In this document: positions 1-11,848 of the stretch, in pieces
How the letters are laid out: every line of letters begins with the position of its first letter
How positions within the stretch are numbered: position 1 is the first letter of the stretch
DNA from: Sciurus carolinensis
Lineage: Eukaryota > Chordata > Mammalia > Rodentia > Sciuridae
Direction of reading: 5' to 3'
Length of the DNA: 64,000 nucleotides
NCBI RefSeq assembly: GCF_902686445.1
Contig: NW_025920106.1
Span: forward strand, 930,001-994,000
Notes under the pieces: generated by a model
What the model saw: the letters and a program-made list of their open reading frames with translations, nothing else
Told to the model about the DNA's origin: nothing
The model's database searches: none
Translations under genes and position numbers: made by a program

Positions 1-1589
1 AAATAGAGAAAGCAATTATGAAATTCATCTGGAAGAATAAAAAACCCAGAATAGCTAATGTAATCATCAGTAGAAAGAGCAAAGCAGGGGGTATCACAAT
101 AACAGATTTTCAACTCTACTACAAAGCAATAGTAACAAAAATGGCATGGTATTGGAACCAAAATAGACAGGTAGATCAATAGTACAGAATAGAGGACAAG
201 GACACAAACCCAAATAAATACAATTTTCTCATACTAGACAAAGGACCAAAAATAGATAATGGAGAAAAGAGAGCCTCTTCAACAAATGGTGCTGGGAAAA
301 CTTGAAACCCATATGCAGCAGAATGAAATTAAACTCCTATCTCTCACCCTGAACAAAACTCAACTCAATATGGATCAAGGACCTCAGAATCAGACCAGAG
401 ACCCTGCATCTTATAGAAGAAAAAGTGGGTCCAAATCTTCAACTGTTGGCTTAGCATCAGACTTCATTAACAGGACTCTTATAGTACAAGAAATAAAAGC
501 AAGAATCAACAACTGGAATAGATTCAAACTAAAAAGCTTTCTCTCAGCAAAGGAAACTATCAGTAATGTGAAGAGAGAGCCTACAGAGTGGAAGAATATC
601 TTTTCCACTCATACTTCAGACAGAGCCTGAAATTCCAGAATATATAAAGAACTCAAAACACTCTACACCAAGAATACAAATAACCCAATCAACAAATGGA
701 CTAAGGAAATGAACAGATACTTCACAGAAGAAGTTGTACAAGCAATCAACAAATATATTAAAAAATGTTCAACATCTGTAGTCATAAGAGAAATGCAAAT
801 CAAAACTACCCTAAGATTCCATCTCACCCCAATTAGAATGGCAATTATCAAGAACACAAGCAACAATAGGTGTTGGCAAGAATGTTGGGAAAAAGTACAC
901 TCATACATTGCTGGTGGGGTTGCAAATTGGTGCAGCCACTCTGAAAAGCACTATGGAGATTCCTCAGAAAGCTTGGAATGGAAACACCATTTGACCCAGC
1001 TATCCCACTCCTTGTCCTATACCCAAAGTACTTAAAATCAGCATACTACAGAGATACAGCCACATCAATGTTCGTAGCTGCTCAATTCACCATAACCAGA
1101 GTGTGCAACCTACCTAGATGTCCTTCATTGATTAATGGATAAAGAAACTGTGGCATATATATGCAATGGAATATTACTCTGCCATAAAGAATGATAAAAT
1201 TATGGCATTTGCAGGCAAATGGATGAAATTGGAGAATATCATGCTAAGTGAGATAAGCCATTCTCAAAAAACTAAAGGTCAAATGATCTTGCTGATAAGT
1301 GGATGAGGACATATAATGGGTGGTAGGATGGGTTAGTGGTACGGTTAGGTTTAGGTTTAGGGTTAGGGATAAGGAGGGTGGTAAGAATGGAGGAAGGAAG
1401 GACTGTATAGAGGGAAAAGAGGGGAGGGAGGGTGGTGGGAAGTGAAATAATAACAGAATGATTCAAACAACATTACCTTATGTAAATTTATGATTACACT
1501 AATGGTATGCCTTGACTCCATGTACAATAGAGAAACAACATGTATCCCATTTGTTTACAATTAAAAAATAAATAAAATAAAAAAAATTT
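1..1589 (+). mobile_element. LINE-1 fragment A (ORF2 3' end, 3'UTR, A-tail)
   Basis: The copy enters the window inside ORF2, at the segment equivalent to 2710 in L1-B, and runs through the ORF2 C-terminus to about 1304. A G-rich 3'UTR follows, then an A-rich tail at 1561-1589. Stops and frameshifts break ORF2, so only pieces such as 259-630 and 709-1035 stay open. It ends directly against L1-B without unique DNA between them. The same landmarks recur in order in L1-B, L1-C and L1-F: the ATGGCATGGTATTGG segment, the TACAGAGATACAGCCAC segment and the ATCATGCTAAGTGAGATAA segment. It is a dead copy whose 5' end lies outside the window. Confidence 0.95.
1338..1372 (+). repeat. Telomere-like TTAGGG/TTTAGG run in an L1 3'UTR
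   Basis: Short G-rich units alternating between GGTTAGG and GGTTTAGG forms, followed by more purine-rich sequence to about 1440. The same motif appears in reverse complement at about 8877-8915, inside the minus-strand L1 tail. That makes it a property of this L1 3'UTR rather than of the locus. It could form a G-quadruplex, as G-rich L1 3'UTR tracts are known to do. Confidence 0.75.
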
Positions 1590-1605
1590 ACCATCCAAGA
1601 AAAGC

Positions 1606-2925
1606 CCAGGACAAGATGGATTCTCAGCTGAGTTCTACAAGACCTTTAAAGAAGAACTCATTCTAATACTTCTCAAAGTATTCCAGGATATAGAAAAGGA
1701 GGGTACCCTACCAAACTCATTCTATGAAGCTAATAACACACTCATACCCAAACTAGGAAAAGACACATCAAGGAAAGAAAATTTTAGACCAATATCCTTG
1801 ATGACTATAGGTGCAAAGATCCTTAACAAAATACTGGCAAACCGTATCAAAAACATTAAGAAAATTGTGCACTATGATCAAGTGGGGTTCATCCCTGGAA
1901 TTCAAGGATGGGTTAACACCTGTAAATCAATAAACATAATCCATCATGTCAATAGACTTAAGGATAAGAATCATATGGTTATTTCAATTGATGCAGAAAA
2001 AGCATTTGACAAAATACAACACCCCTTCATGCTCAAAATACTAGAAAAATTAGGGATAGTAGGAACATACTTGAACATTGTAAAGACTATTTATGCTAAG
2101 CCCATGGTCAACATCATTCTTAATGGGAAAAACTGAGATCACTCCCTTTAAAAATGGGAACAAGACAGGGATGTCTTCTTTCACCATTCTATTCAACATT
2201 GTCCTCGAAACTCTAGCCAGAGCAATTAGGCATACCAAAGAAATTGAAGGAATACAAATAGGAAAAGAGGAACTTAAGCTGTCACTATTTGCTGATGACA
2301 TGATTATATATTTAGAGGATCCAAAAACTCCTCTAGGAAACTTCTAGACCTCATCAATGAATTCAGCAAAATAGCAGGCTGTAAAATCAACACACATAAA
2401 TCTAAAGCATTTTTATATGCAAGTGACAAAACAGCTGAAAGGGAAATGAGAAAAACAACTCCATTTACAATAGCCACAAAAAAAAAATACTTGGGAATCA
2501 CTCTAACCAAAGAGGTAAAAGATCTCTACAATGAAATCTACAAAGCATTGAGAAAGAAGGAAGACCTTAGAAGATGGAAAGATCTCCCATATTCTTGGAT
2601 AGGCAGAATGAATATTGTCAAAATGGCCACACTACCAAAAATGCTATACAGATTCAATGCAATTCCAATTAAAATCCCAATGAAGTTCCTTACAGAAATA
2701 GAGCACACAATCATGAAATTCATCTGGAAGAATAAGAAACCCAGAATAGCTAAAGCAATCTTTAGCAGAAAGAATAAAACAAGGGGTATTGCAATGCCAG
2801 AACTATACTATAAAGCAGTAGTAACAAAAATGGCATTTTATTGGCCCCCAAATAGACAGGTAATCAATGGTACAGAACAGAGGACATGGACACAAACCCA
2901 AATAAATACAATTTTCTCATACTAG
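1606..2925 (+). pseudogene. L1-B ORF2 reverse transcriptase remnant
   Basis: This part of L1 ORF2 would encode the reverse transcriptase used in target-primed reverse transcription. Open stretches at 1798-2136, 2093-2347 and 2446-2925 lie in different frames, so at least two frameshifts separate them. Visible RT landmarks are [14 protein letters not shown], the motif A-like [12 protein letters not shown], and the catalytic FADD box at 2288-2299. The FADD box is intact but is separated from motif A by a frameshift near 2130. No functional protein can come from it. Confidence 0.9.
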
Positions 2926-3839
2926 ACAAAGGGGCCAAAAATATGCAATGGAGAAAAGATAGCCTCTTCAACAAATGGTGCTGGGAAAACTGGAAATCCA
3001 TATGCAACAGAATGAAACTAAACCCTCTCTCTCAACCTGCACAAAACTCAACTCACAATGGATCAAGGACCTTGAAATCAGACCAGAGACCCTGCATCTT
3101 ATAGAAGAAAAAGTAGTTCCAAATCTTCAATTTGTTGGCTTAGGATCAGAATTCCTTAACATGACTCCCATAGAACAAGAAATAAAATCAAGAATCAATA
3201 ACTGAGATAGATTCAAACTAGATAGCTTTCTCTCAGCAAAGGAAACTATCAGCAATTCAAAGAGAGAGCCTACAGAGTGGGAGAATATCTTTGCGACTCA
3301 TACTTCAGTTAGAGTACTAATTTCCAGAATATATAAAGAAGTCAAAAAACTCTACACCAAGAATACAAATAACCCAATCAAGAAATGGGCTAGGATATGA
3401 ACAGATGTTTCACAGAAGATCTACAAGCAATCAACAAACATATGAAAAAATGTTCACCATCTTTAGTAATAAGAGAAATGCAAATCAAAACTACACGAAG
3501 TTTCCATCTCACCCCAATTAGAATGGCGATTGTCAAGAATAAAAGCAACAATATGTGTTGCAGAGGATGTGGGGAAAATGGTACACTCATACATTGCTGG
3601 TGAGGCTGCAAATTATTGCAGGCACTCTGGAAAGCAATGTGGAGATTTCTTAGAAAACTTGGAATGGACCTACCATTTGACCCAGCTCTCCCACTCCTTG
3701 GCCTATACCCAAAGGATTTAAAATCAGCATACTACAGAGATACAGTCACATCAATGTTCATAGCTGCTCAATTCACAATAGCCAGACTGTGGAACCAACC
3801 TAGATGTCCTTCAATTGATGAGTGTATAAAAAAAACTGT

Positions 3840-3841
<2 letters not shown>

Positions 3842-3890
<49 letters not shown>
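3842..3890. repeat. (AT)n microsatellite within L1-B
   Basis: About 24 perfect AT units. They sit where the other L1 copies have only a short TATATATA stretch (1156-1162, 44906-44920), so this is a local expansion of an L1-internal seed. Confidence 0.98.
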
Positions 3891-3893
<3 letters not shown>

Positions 3894-4261
3894 CAATGGA
3901 ATATTACTAAGCTATAAAGAATAATAAAATCATGGCATTTGCAGGCAAATGTATGATATTGGAGAATATTATGCTAAGTGAGATAAGCCACTCTCAAAAA
4001 TCCAAAGGTCGAATGATCTCACTGATAAGTGGATGATGACACATAATGGGGAGAGGGAGGTGGGCAAGAATGGAGGAAGGAGGGACTGTATAGAGGGAAA
4101 AGGGGTGGGAGGGGTGGGAGGGAAGGAAAAAATAACAGAATGATTCAAACATCATTACCCTATGTAAATATATGATTACACAAATGGTATGTTGTTACTC
4201 CATGTATAAACAGAGACAACATGTATCCCATTTGTTTACAATAAAAATAAATTTAAAAAAT

Positions 4262-4603
4262 GAAGTTAGGATTTTAAAGTTTGTGAGAGAAAATCATCAG
4301 ATTACATATAAGGGGAAAGCAACACAGATATCAGCAGATTTCTCAACCCAGACCCAATCAGCAAGAAGGGTCTATAACAATATATTTCAAGTTCTTAAAG
4401 AACATGAATGCCAATCAAGAATCTTATACCCAGCAAAAGTAACCTTCAGATTTGATGATGAAGTAAAATCTTTCCATGATAAACAAAAGCTAAAAGAACA
4501 TACATATAGAAAGCCTGGAGTAGAGATCATTCTCAGCAAATTATTTCATGAGGGGGATGTGAAAAACAATAATGCAAGTCCACAAATGGAGAAACAACCC
4601 TAA
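4262..4603 (+). pseudogene. L1-C ORF1p C-terminal remnant
   Basis: L1 ORF1p is an RNA-binding chaperone that coats L1 RNA. Only its C-terminal portion is present. The open frame matches the intact stretches in L1-E and L1-F: ITYKGKATQISADFSTQTQ, then SRILYPAKVTFRFDDE, then a C-terminus ending QMEKQP. The upstream coiled-coil part is absent. The frame also reads backwards into the 3'UTR of L1-B, which is coincidental. Confidence 0.9.
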
Positions 4604-6111
4604 AGGAATAGTCAATTAAAGTAGAAACCAATTCAAGTTAAAAACCAAAATTAAGCAAAAATGACCAGAAATATAAATCATATCAAAAGAGTAACTCTGA
4701 GTGTTAATGGCCTAAACTCATCAATCAAAAGACACTGGCAGGTTGAATTAAAAGAAAGACCCAACAATATGTGGTCTTCAAGACACTTGTCTCATAGAGA
4801 AAGACATTCACAAACTAAAGAGGAAAGGATTCAGAAAAACAAACCATGAACAGGGACTCAGTAAAAAAGCACGTGTCTCCATCCTTATCTCAGAAAATAT
4901 GTACTTTAAATCTATGTCAGAAGGGATAATAAAGGACATTTCATACTGCTAAGGGGAACAATAAAGCAGCAAGGCATAACAATTTTAAATATTTACGCCT
5001 CAAACAATGATACATCCCTGTACATCAAACAAACCCTTCTCAATTTGAAGAATCAAATATACCACTATCTAATAATACTGGGTGACTTTAAAACACCACT
5101 CTCACAAATGGATAGAAACTCTGAATAAAAAATTACAATGAAAATATAGCATTAAATAATACAATTAATGATATATACTTAATGGGCAGGTATAGAATAT
5201 TTCATTCATCATGGAGCAAGTACACTTTCTTTTAGGCAGCTCATGAATTCTTCTGCAAAATAGAGCATAAGCTATACCACAAAGTAGACATTAATAAATA
5301 CAAAAAAAATAGAGATACTATCTTGTGTTCCATCAGATCATAATGAAATGCAATTAGAAATCAATGATAAAATAAAAAACAAAAACTTCTCCTGCAATTG
5401 GAGGCTAAACAATAGGCTATTGAATGATGTAATGATAACAGAAGACATTAGGAAAGAAATAAAATAATTCTTAGAGGTAAAAGAAACAACAAAACTACAT
5501 ATCAAAATCTCTGAGACACTCTGAAAGCAGTAAAAAAAGGAAAGTTCATTGCACTGAGCTCATACATTAGAATAATAAAAATTGAACAACCAAATGACCT
5601 AACATTACACCTCAAAGCCCTAGAAAAAGAAAAACAGATCAACACCAAAAGTAGAATATGAGAAGTAATTAAAATCAGCTGAAGTCTATGAAATGGAAAC
5701 AAAAGTAACAATTAAAAAATTGACAAAACAAAAAGTTGATTCTTTGTAAAAGTAAACAAAATATATTAACTCTTAGCCATACTAACAAAGAGAAGGATAG
5801 AGAAAACTCAAATTAGTAAAAATCATCATAGAAAAGAAAATATCTTGATGGACAACCATTGAAATACATTACATAATTAGAAGTTGCTTTGGAAATCTGT
5901 AGTCCACCAAAATAGAAAATATTGAAGATATTGACAAATTTTTGGAAACATGATCCTCCCAAACTGAATCAGGAAGACATACACAATGTAAGCAGATCAA
6001 TTTCAAGCACCAAAATAGAAGAAGCCATCAAAAGTCTATCAATGAAGAAAAGCCCAGGACTAGAGGGATTCTCAGTTGAATTTTATAAGACCTTCGAAGA
6101 AGAACTAATAC

Positions 6112-7243
6112 AAGCAGCTCCTCAGTGGCCAGACCCAGTGCCACATCACCATGTGGGTCACCAGGAAAATGTTCTGCTGGTGCAGGGCTCACTCCAAGTT
6201 GGAGGAAGATGAGCAGGAGTCTGAGGAGGTTTGGCTAAAACTGGAATAGACCCAAGAGGTGAAGAAATTGAGAAAGAGGCCCAATGGGGAGAGTGCTGCT
6301 GCCCTGCTTGTGGGAGAGAAGGTACAAAAAGAAACCATGGGCTGGGGAGATAGCTCAGTTGGTAGAGTGCTTGCCTTGCAAGCACAAGGCCCTGGGTTCA
6401 ATCCCCAACACTGCAAAAAGAAAAAAAAGAAAAAAGAAAAAAAAGAAATCACACTAGTGGATGATCCCTTTCAGATGAAGACAGGTGATATGGTGGACAT
6501 GAAGAAACTGAAGGAAAGGGGAAAGATAAGATTAGTGAGGAGGAGGACCTTCATCTGGGGACATTACTTTCTGCAGAAACCAACCAGAGGGATGAGAATG
6601 CAGACATGATGAAGTACATTGAGGCAGATCTAAATAAGAGGAAAGGAATTTTGGCACATGAGGAACAGAAAGTCAAGCCAAAGAATGCAGAGGAATGTCT
6701 GTATAAACTTCTTGAAAACATCCACATCTCCTCTGCAAAGAAGACTGAGGAGATGCTTTCCAACCAGATGCTGAATGGCATCCCCAAGATGGCCCAGGGC
6801 ACTGATGAAAAAATAAAAAATATCATTTCCATGGAGGATGCCAAGGCCCACCTGTTGGCAGAGGAGCAGAACAAGAAGAAAGACAGCAAGACATCCTTCA
6901 TGCCCACAAACAGGACTGTGATTTATGTGCAACAAAACTGATTTTTATCATGAGGATCTTGATGTCCCCATCCAGAGAAAGAAGAGCCCAAAGCCCGGTT
7001 CTTGTGTGTAGGTGACATAGAGAAGCCAGAGCCTGAGTGGCCCCCTCCTAACCACAAGCTTCCTGATAATGAGAAGGCCACTGATGACTATCACTATGAG
7101 AAGTTCAAGAAGATGAACAGGCAGTACTGACACATTGAGGGGATGTGACCAGCACTCACTTGCTGGACCCCACCCTGCTGAAGAAGGCCCAGGTGGGCCG
7201 CTCCTTGGCTGGTGCATTCAGTGTTGGGCAGACACAGTGCAGA
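6112..7243 (+). pseudogene. C9orf78: Processed retrocopy of C9orf78 / TLS1 homologue, broken
   Basis: The parent gene encodes a small nuclear protein linked to the spliceosome (hepatocellular carcinoma-associated antigen 59). From the ATG at 6151 the frame reads the family's N-terminal features: an SxLEEDEQESEEVWLKL acidic stretch, then LRKRPNGESAAALLVGEKV. After an ID SINE (6339-6440) it resumes as LVDDPFQMKTGDMVDMKK. The long open part at 6606-6941 has HEEQKVKPKNAEECLYKL and KKTEEMLSNQMLNGIP. The C-terminus, DDYHYEKFKKMNRQY, ends at a TGA at 7128-7130. All exons are fused without introns, so it is an mRNA-derived copy. A TAG at about 6247, a frameshift near 6520-6600 and another after 6941 kill it. 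No A-tail is visible at the 3' border, and the L1 around it seems to have lost about 40 bases. The short 5' part before the ATG is probably 5'UTR. Confidence 0.92.
6339..6440 (+). mobile_element. ID SINE inside the C9orf78 retrocopy
   Basis: A tRNA-derived ID element beginning GGGCTGGGGAGATAGCTCAG, with an A box at about 6350-6362, a B box GGTTCAATCC at about 6395-6404, and an A-rich tail. An imperfect direct repeat, AAAAGAAACCA on the left and AAAAGAAATCA on the right, is the likely target-site duplication. It is well preserved, so it is younger than the retrocopy. Confidence 0.95.
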
Positions 7244-8727
7244 AGAAAAGAAGGGAACCCTTCCAAACTCATTCTATGAAACTAGTATCACTCTGATGTC
7301 AGAACCAGATAAAGACGCATCAAGGAAAGAAAACATTAGCTCAATATCCCTGATGAACATAGATGCAAAAATCTTTTAAAAAATTCTGGCAAGTTGCATA
7401 CAAGAACATATTAAAAGGATAGTGCTCCATGATCAAGTGGGGTTTATACCAGGGATGGAAGGTTTGTTCAACATCTGGAAATTAATACATAATTCATCAC
7501 ATCAATAGACTTAAAGTTAAGAATACAACACCGCTTCATGCTCAAAACAGTAGAAAATATAGGGATAGTAGAAACACCTCAACATTGGAAAGACTATCTA
7601 TTCCAAGCCCACAGACAAAATCATTCTTAATGGAGAAAAACTGAAAGCATTCCCTCTAAAAACTGGAATAAGACAATTATGCCCTCTTTCACCACTTCTA
7701 TTCAAAATCTTCCTTAAAACACTAGCCAGAGAAGTTAGACAGACCAAAGTAATTAAAGTAATATGAAGAGAAGAAATCAAGTTATCACTATTTGCTGATA
7801 ACATGATTCTATATTTATAGAATCCAAAAATTTCCACCAGAAAACTTTGGAATCTAATAAATAAATGCAGAAAAGTAGCATGATATAAAATCAATACACA
7901 TTAATGTAATGCATTTCTATTCATAAGTGACATATTCTCTGAAAGAGAAATTAGAAAAAACCACTTCTTTCACAGTAGCCTCAAAAATAAAAACACTTGG
8001 GAATCAATCTAACAGAATAGGTGAAAGACTCCTGCAATGAAAACTACAAAACACTAAAGAAAGGAATTAATGAAAACCTTAAGAGATGGAAAGATAGTCC
8101 ACATTCTTGGATAGGCAGAATTAATATTGTCAAAATGGCCATACTACCAAAGGTGCTAAATGGATTCAATGCAATTCCAATTAAAATCCCAGTGATATTC
8201 TTCATAGAAATAGATAAAGCAATCAAGGAATTTATCTGGAAACATGAACAATCCAGAATAACTAAAACAATTCTGAGCACAAAGAGTGAAACAGGAGGTA
8301 TCATATTACCAGATCTTAAACTATGGTACAGATCAATAGAAACAAAAATGGCATGACATTGGCACCAAAATAAACAGGCAGACCAATGGTATAGAAGACA
8401 CAGAGACAATCCCACAAAAATTCAGTTACCTCATACTATACAAGGGGACAATAACATACAATGGATAAAAAATAACCTGTTCAAAAATGGTGCTGGGAAA
8501 ACTGGAAATCCATATGCAATAAAATAAAATTACACCTCTATCTTTCACCCTGCACAAAACTCAACTCAAAGTGGGTCAAAGACTTAGTAATTAGACCAGC
8601 AACCCTGCACCTAATAGAAGAAGAAGTAGACCTGAATCTTCATCATGTTGGCTTAGGATCAGACTTCCTTAACATGACTCCCAAAGCACAAGAAATCAAA
8701 GCAAAAATCCATAAATGGGATCTATTC

Positions 8728-8732
8728 TTTTA

Positions 8733-8763
<31 letters not shown>

Positions 8764-9053
8764 TACATTTACATAGGGTAATGATGTTTATTTTATTTTT
8801 CCCCTCCCCCCACCCCTCCCACCCCTCTTTTCCCTCTACACAGTCCTTCTTTCCTTCATTCTTGCCGCTCTCCTTAGCCTAACTCTAAACCTAATCCTAA
8901 ACCTAATGCTAGCCCCTCCCACCCCCCATTATATGTCCTCATCCGCTTATCAGCGAGATCATTCGTCCTTTAGTTTTTTGAGATTGGCTTATCTCACTTA
9001 GCATGATATTCTCCAATTTCAACCATTTGCCTACAAATGCCATAATTTTATCA
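8728..9053 (-). mobile_element. 5'-truncated L1 3' end inserted into L1-C
   Basis: Starts on the plus strand with a T/TTTA-rich block (8728-8765), the complement of an L1 A-tail. The C-rich complement of the L1 3'UTR follows, and the end is in the last bases of ORF2 (complement of the ATGCTAAGTGAGATAAGCC segment at 8984-9005). L1-C sequence flanks it on both sides, with CTATTC before and TCATTC after, possibly a short target-site duplication. Confidence 0.9.
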
Positions 9054-10087
9054 TTCAAACCAAAAACTTGTTCTCAGCAAAGGAAACAATCAATAATGTG
9101 AAAAGAGAGCCTACAGAGTGAGAGAAAATCTTTTCCATACCTACTTCAGATAGAGCACTAATCTCCAAAATTTATAAAGAACTAAAAAACTTTACCCCAA
9201 AAGTACAAAAAACCCAATCAATAAAGGGGCCAAGGAACTGGACAGACTCTTTACAGAAGAAGAGATACAGGTGACTAATATAAACATAAAAAAGTTTTCA
9301 AAATCTCTAGTAATTAGAGAAATGCAAATTAAAACAACTATAAGATTTTATCTCATTCCAAAAGAATTACTATTTCCAAGAACACAAGCAATAATAGATT
9401 TTGGCGTGAATGTGGGTAAAAAAGTACACTCATAGAAACCTGGTGGAGTTGCAAATCATAACAGTCCCTCTAGAAAGCAGTGTAGAGTTTCCTCAGAAAA
9501 CTTGGAATGGATCCATCTTTTGATCTAGCTGTCCTACACCTTGGTTTATAACCAAAGTATTTCACATTAGTATCCTATAGTAATGCAGCAACCTCAATAT
9601 TTATAGCAGCTCAATTCACAATATCTAGATTGTAGAACTAACCTAGATGCTCTTGAACAGATGAATGGATAAAGAAAATTGGATATATATACACAATGGA
9701 ATATTATTCAGCCATAAAGAATGACATTTTGGCATTTGCAGATAAATTTGATGGAATTGGAGAATATCATGCTAAGTGAAATAAACCAATCCCAAAAAAC
9801 CAAAGACTGAATTTTTCTCTGATAAGTGGATGATGATACATAATAGGAATGGGGGTGAGAGAAGAATTGAGGAACATTAGATTATAGAGAGAGAAATGAG
9901 AGGTTGGAGGGGCAGTGGTGTGAAAGATGATGGAATGAGACAGACATCATTACACTATGTACATGTATGATTAAATGAACAGTATGAAACTGCATCGTGC
10001 ACAACCATAGAAATGAAAATTTGTACACCATTTCTGTACATTGAATTAAAATGCAGTCTATAAAGATAAAAAATAAATTAAAAAACA

Positions 10088-11679
10088 ATGAAGACTTAGT
10101 TGCTTTATCTTGCTGGACTCTCTGGATTAGCAGAGTATTATTTATTATTCACTTACATGTTAGAATCTTGCAGTAGTATCACTTTCTATCATGTGGATAC
10201 TGGTGATTTTTTTTTCTTTCATGCCAAAATACTGATACTCATCTACCCACATTATTATTGTTTGGATATATGAGTATAGGCAGGACAGACCCTAGGAACA
10301 GGAATGAAGAAAGGTTAAACACAGTGCAAATTTCCCCTATGGAACTCTAGAGTTGTTTTATCCACTCTACGTCCTGTGTCTCCAATGTGGTTCATTTCAA
10401 ACTTGTTGCAGATCTTTGGGTCCCATACCATTTAGTACTTAGTATTTTGCCTGTTGATCTGGCAAACCTCAGTAGACTCGGCCCTCAAGACTGGAACTGT
10501 ATCCTGTTCCCCAAGCTGTCTCACAGCATCTAGCATGTTGACTGGAATACAGATGATATCAGTAATTATCAATTATCTAAATGAAGAGATACCAAAGAAT
10601 TCATAAAGAGATGTCAACAAAAGAGAAGGGTTAAAAAAATCAAGTCTGTTTACCTTTTTATTTGGTTGTTTAGCTTGTCAAAAATATACATGACTAGGAC
10701 CATCTCTGTGCCAGAGGTATGATGTACACAATGAGATTTAGAGTCTTACTGGAAAATGGTAAGATAAAGAGATTCTAATTGCTATTTCACTTCTCTGGCT
10801 TGCTACTGGAATTGGGGTAGGCAATCATGCTGTGACTATGTCCCAGGAGAAATTGGGTTTCTTTCTTTCCCCTCACTCTTATTCCTGTCACATGAAATCA
10901 AGCTTTAGTCACACAGAGAAAAACATCAATTTTTAACTATTTTAACTTAGACAGACAAGCAAAAACTAGTAATTTTAAGTAAAATTAGCAATGAGCAAAT
11001 CTAGCACTTTTAAAAAGTTTTAGCCTGGGCATCCTAATCTTTTGTTAAAATTACACATACCAAGTACAATCTCTATGCCAGAAGTATCATGTACACAAGG
11101 AGGTTTAGGGTCTTATTGGAAAATGGTGATAAAAGGTCTCACTCTCTGAAAAATTCAAGGTTAGAACAGCAGATATCTGGGAATGAGTAGAGCAGAAAGG
11201 ACTTTTGTGATTACAGTGAGCTCCTGAGGGCAGGACCCAGAGCTTCTGTGTAATTCAGCAAGTATTTATAAATAATGAATGGCCTCCTTATTGGAAATTC
11301 TGCCACATGATTGAAATATGACTTGGTGACCTCCTAGAAAAGGTATGGGGAATGAATGGATTTATGCTAATTTTCTCATCCAGTATTCCCAACAATATTA
11401 CTGTTCATGTCCACTGTTGTTCTACACATTATCAGGATCTCTGGGAGTTGGGAAGTATGTACCCAGGGGATATGAAAATTAGGATCCAGTCACCTGGATT
11501 TTGTATTAAATAAAAACTGCTGATTTCTTAGGTCTTTGATAGGGTCTGACATAAACATTTCATTCAAGTGCCTAATAATGTCATTGGTTCAGTGATGATA
11601 CTTTGTTAAACAATGAAGGCCAGTAGTTACTAGTTTATATTTAGAAATCTGCAGAAAAATTTGCACTATGTGTTTAGGG
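10088..11679. other. No gene seen; possible L2-type remnants
   Basis: Ordinary AT-rich sequence. Stretches near 10480-10560 and 11205-11285 resemble the end of old L2/MIR-class repeats (GAGCTCCTGAGGGCAGGAC, then an AAGTATTTATAAATAATGAAT-like end). No open frame or exon was recognised. Confidence 0.4.
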
Positions 11680-11848
11680 GTGATATGGGTAATTGACCCA
11701 GGGGTGATCTACCACTGAGCTGCATCCTCAGCCCTTTTTCTATTGAGACAGGGTCTTGTTAAGTTGCTGAGACTGGCCTTGAACTTATGATCTTCTTCTC
11801 TCAGACATGAGTTACTAGGATTACAGCCCTGTTTCAATGCACCTGGCC
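11680..11848 (-). mobile_element. B1-ID composite SINE (squirrel type)
   Basis: On the plus strand it reads the reverse complement of the composite: an ID-like part with GACCCAGGGGTGATCTACCACTGAGC split across 11696-11721, then GAGACAGGGTCTTGTTAAG, GGCCTTGAACTTATGATC and TAGGATTACAG of the B1 part. Confidence 0.85.

Larger units (their letters stand above)
1590..4258 (+). mobile_element. LINE-1 fragment B (5'-truncated, from mid ORF2)
   Basis: It begins in the reverse transcriptase region at the AAGAAAAGCCCAGGA segment, so it is 5'-truncated. It runs through the RT, the ORF2 C-terminus, a G-rich 3'UTR and an A-rich tail at about 4240-4258. The ORF2 frame is broken several times. An AT microsatellite has expanded inside it at 3842-3890. 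It abuts L1-A upstream and L1-C downstream, and clear target-site duplications are not visible, so the order of insertion is uncertain. Confidence 0.93.
4661..9790 (+). pseudogene. L1-C ORF2 (endonuclease plus RT) remnant, split by insertions
   Basis: ORF2 begins at an ATG at 4661 about 57 bases after the ORF1 stop, with the usual start TLSVNGLNSSIKRH. It decays quickly: the open frame ends at 4849, and many stops follow in the endonuclease part (4850-5900). RT coding resumes at 5922 as EEAIKSLSMKKSPG, is cut at about 6110 by the C9orf78 retrocopy, and continues at 7250. The catalytic box at about 7789-7801 reads FADN rather than FADD, so the second catalytic aspartate is lost. The stretch 8021-8356 is the best preserved late segment. 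Not functional. Confidence 0.88.
4259..10087 (+). mobile_element. LINE-1 fragment C (from ORF1 C-terminus to 3' end), interrupted
   Basis: It starts in the second half of ORF1, has the ORF1-ORF2 gap at about 4604-4660, and continues through the endonuclease and RT regions of ORF2 to a 3'UTR and A-rich end at about 10087. It is more diverged than L1-E and L1-F. Two insertions break it: the C9orf78 retrocopy at 6112-7243 and a minus-strand L1 tail at 8728-9053. L1 sequence resumes after each one at about the expected point. Confidence 0.92.

Noticed and set aside
1338..1372. An interstitial telomere from chromosome fusion
   Set aside because: The tract is short, impure and lies within an L1 3'UTR; a second copy occurs in another L1 tail.
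6339..6440. tRNA gene (A and B boxes present)
   Set aside because: The sequence is an ID SINE with an A-rich tail and a target-site duplication; it lacks a tRNA fold as a whole. The same holds for the other ID copies.
6606..6941. A small functional gene from the open 111-codon frame
   Set aside because: It is the middle of the C9orf78 retrocopy; the flanking coding parts are frameshifted or stopped.
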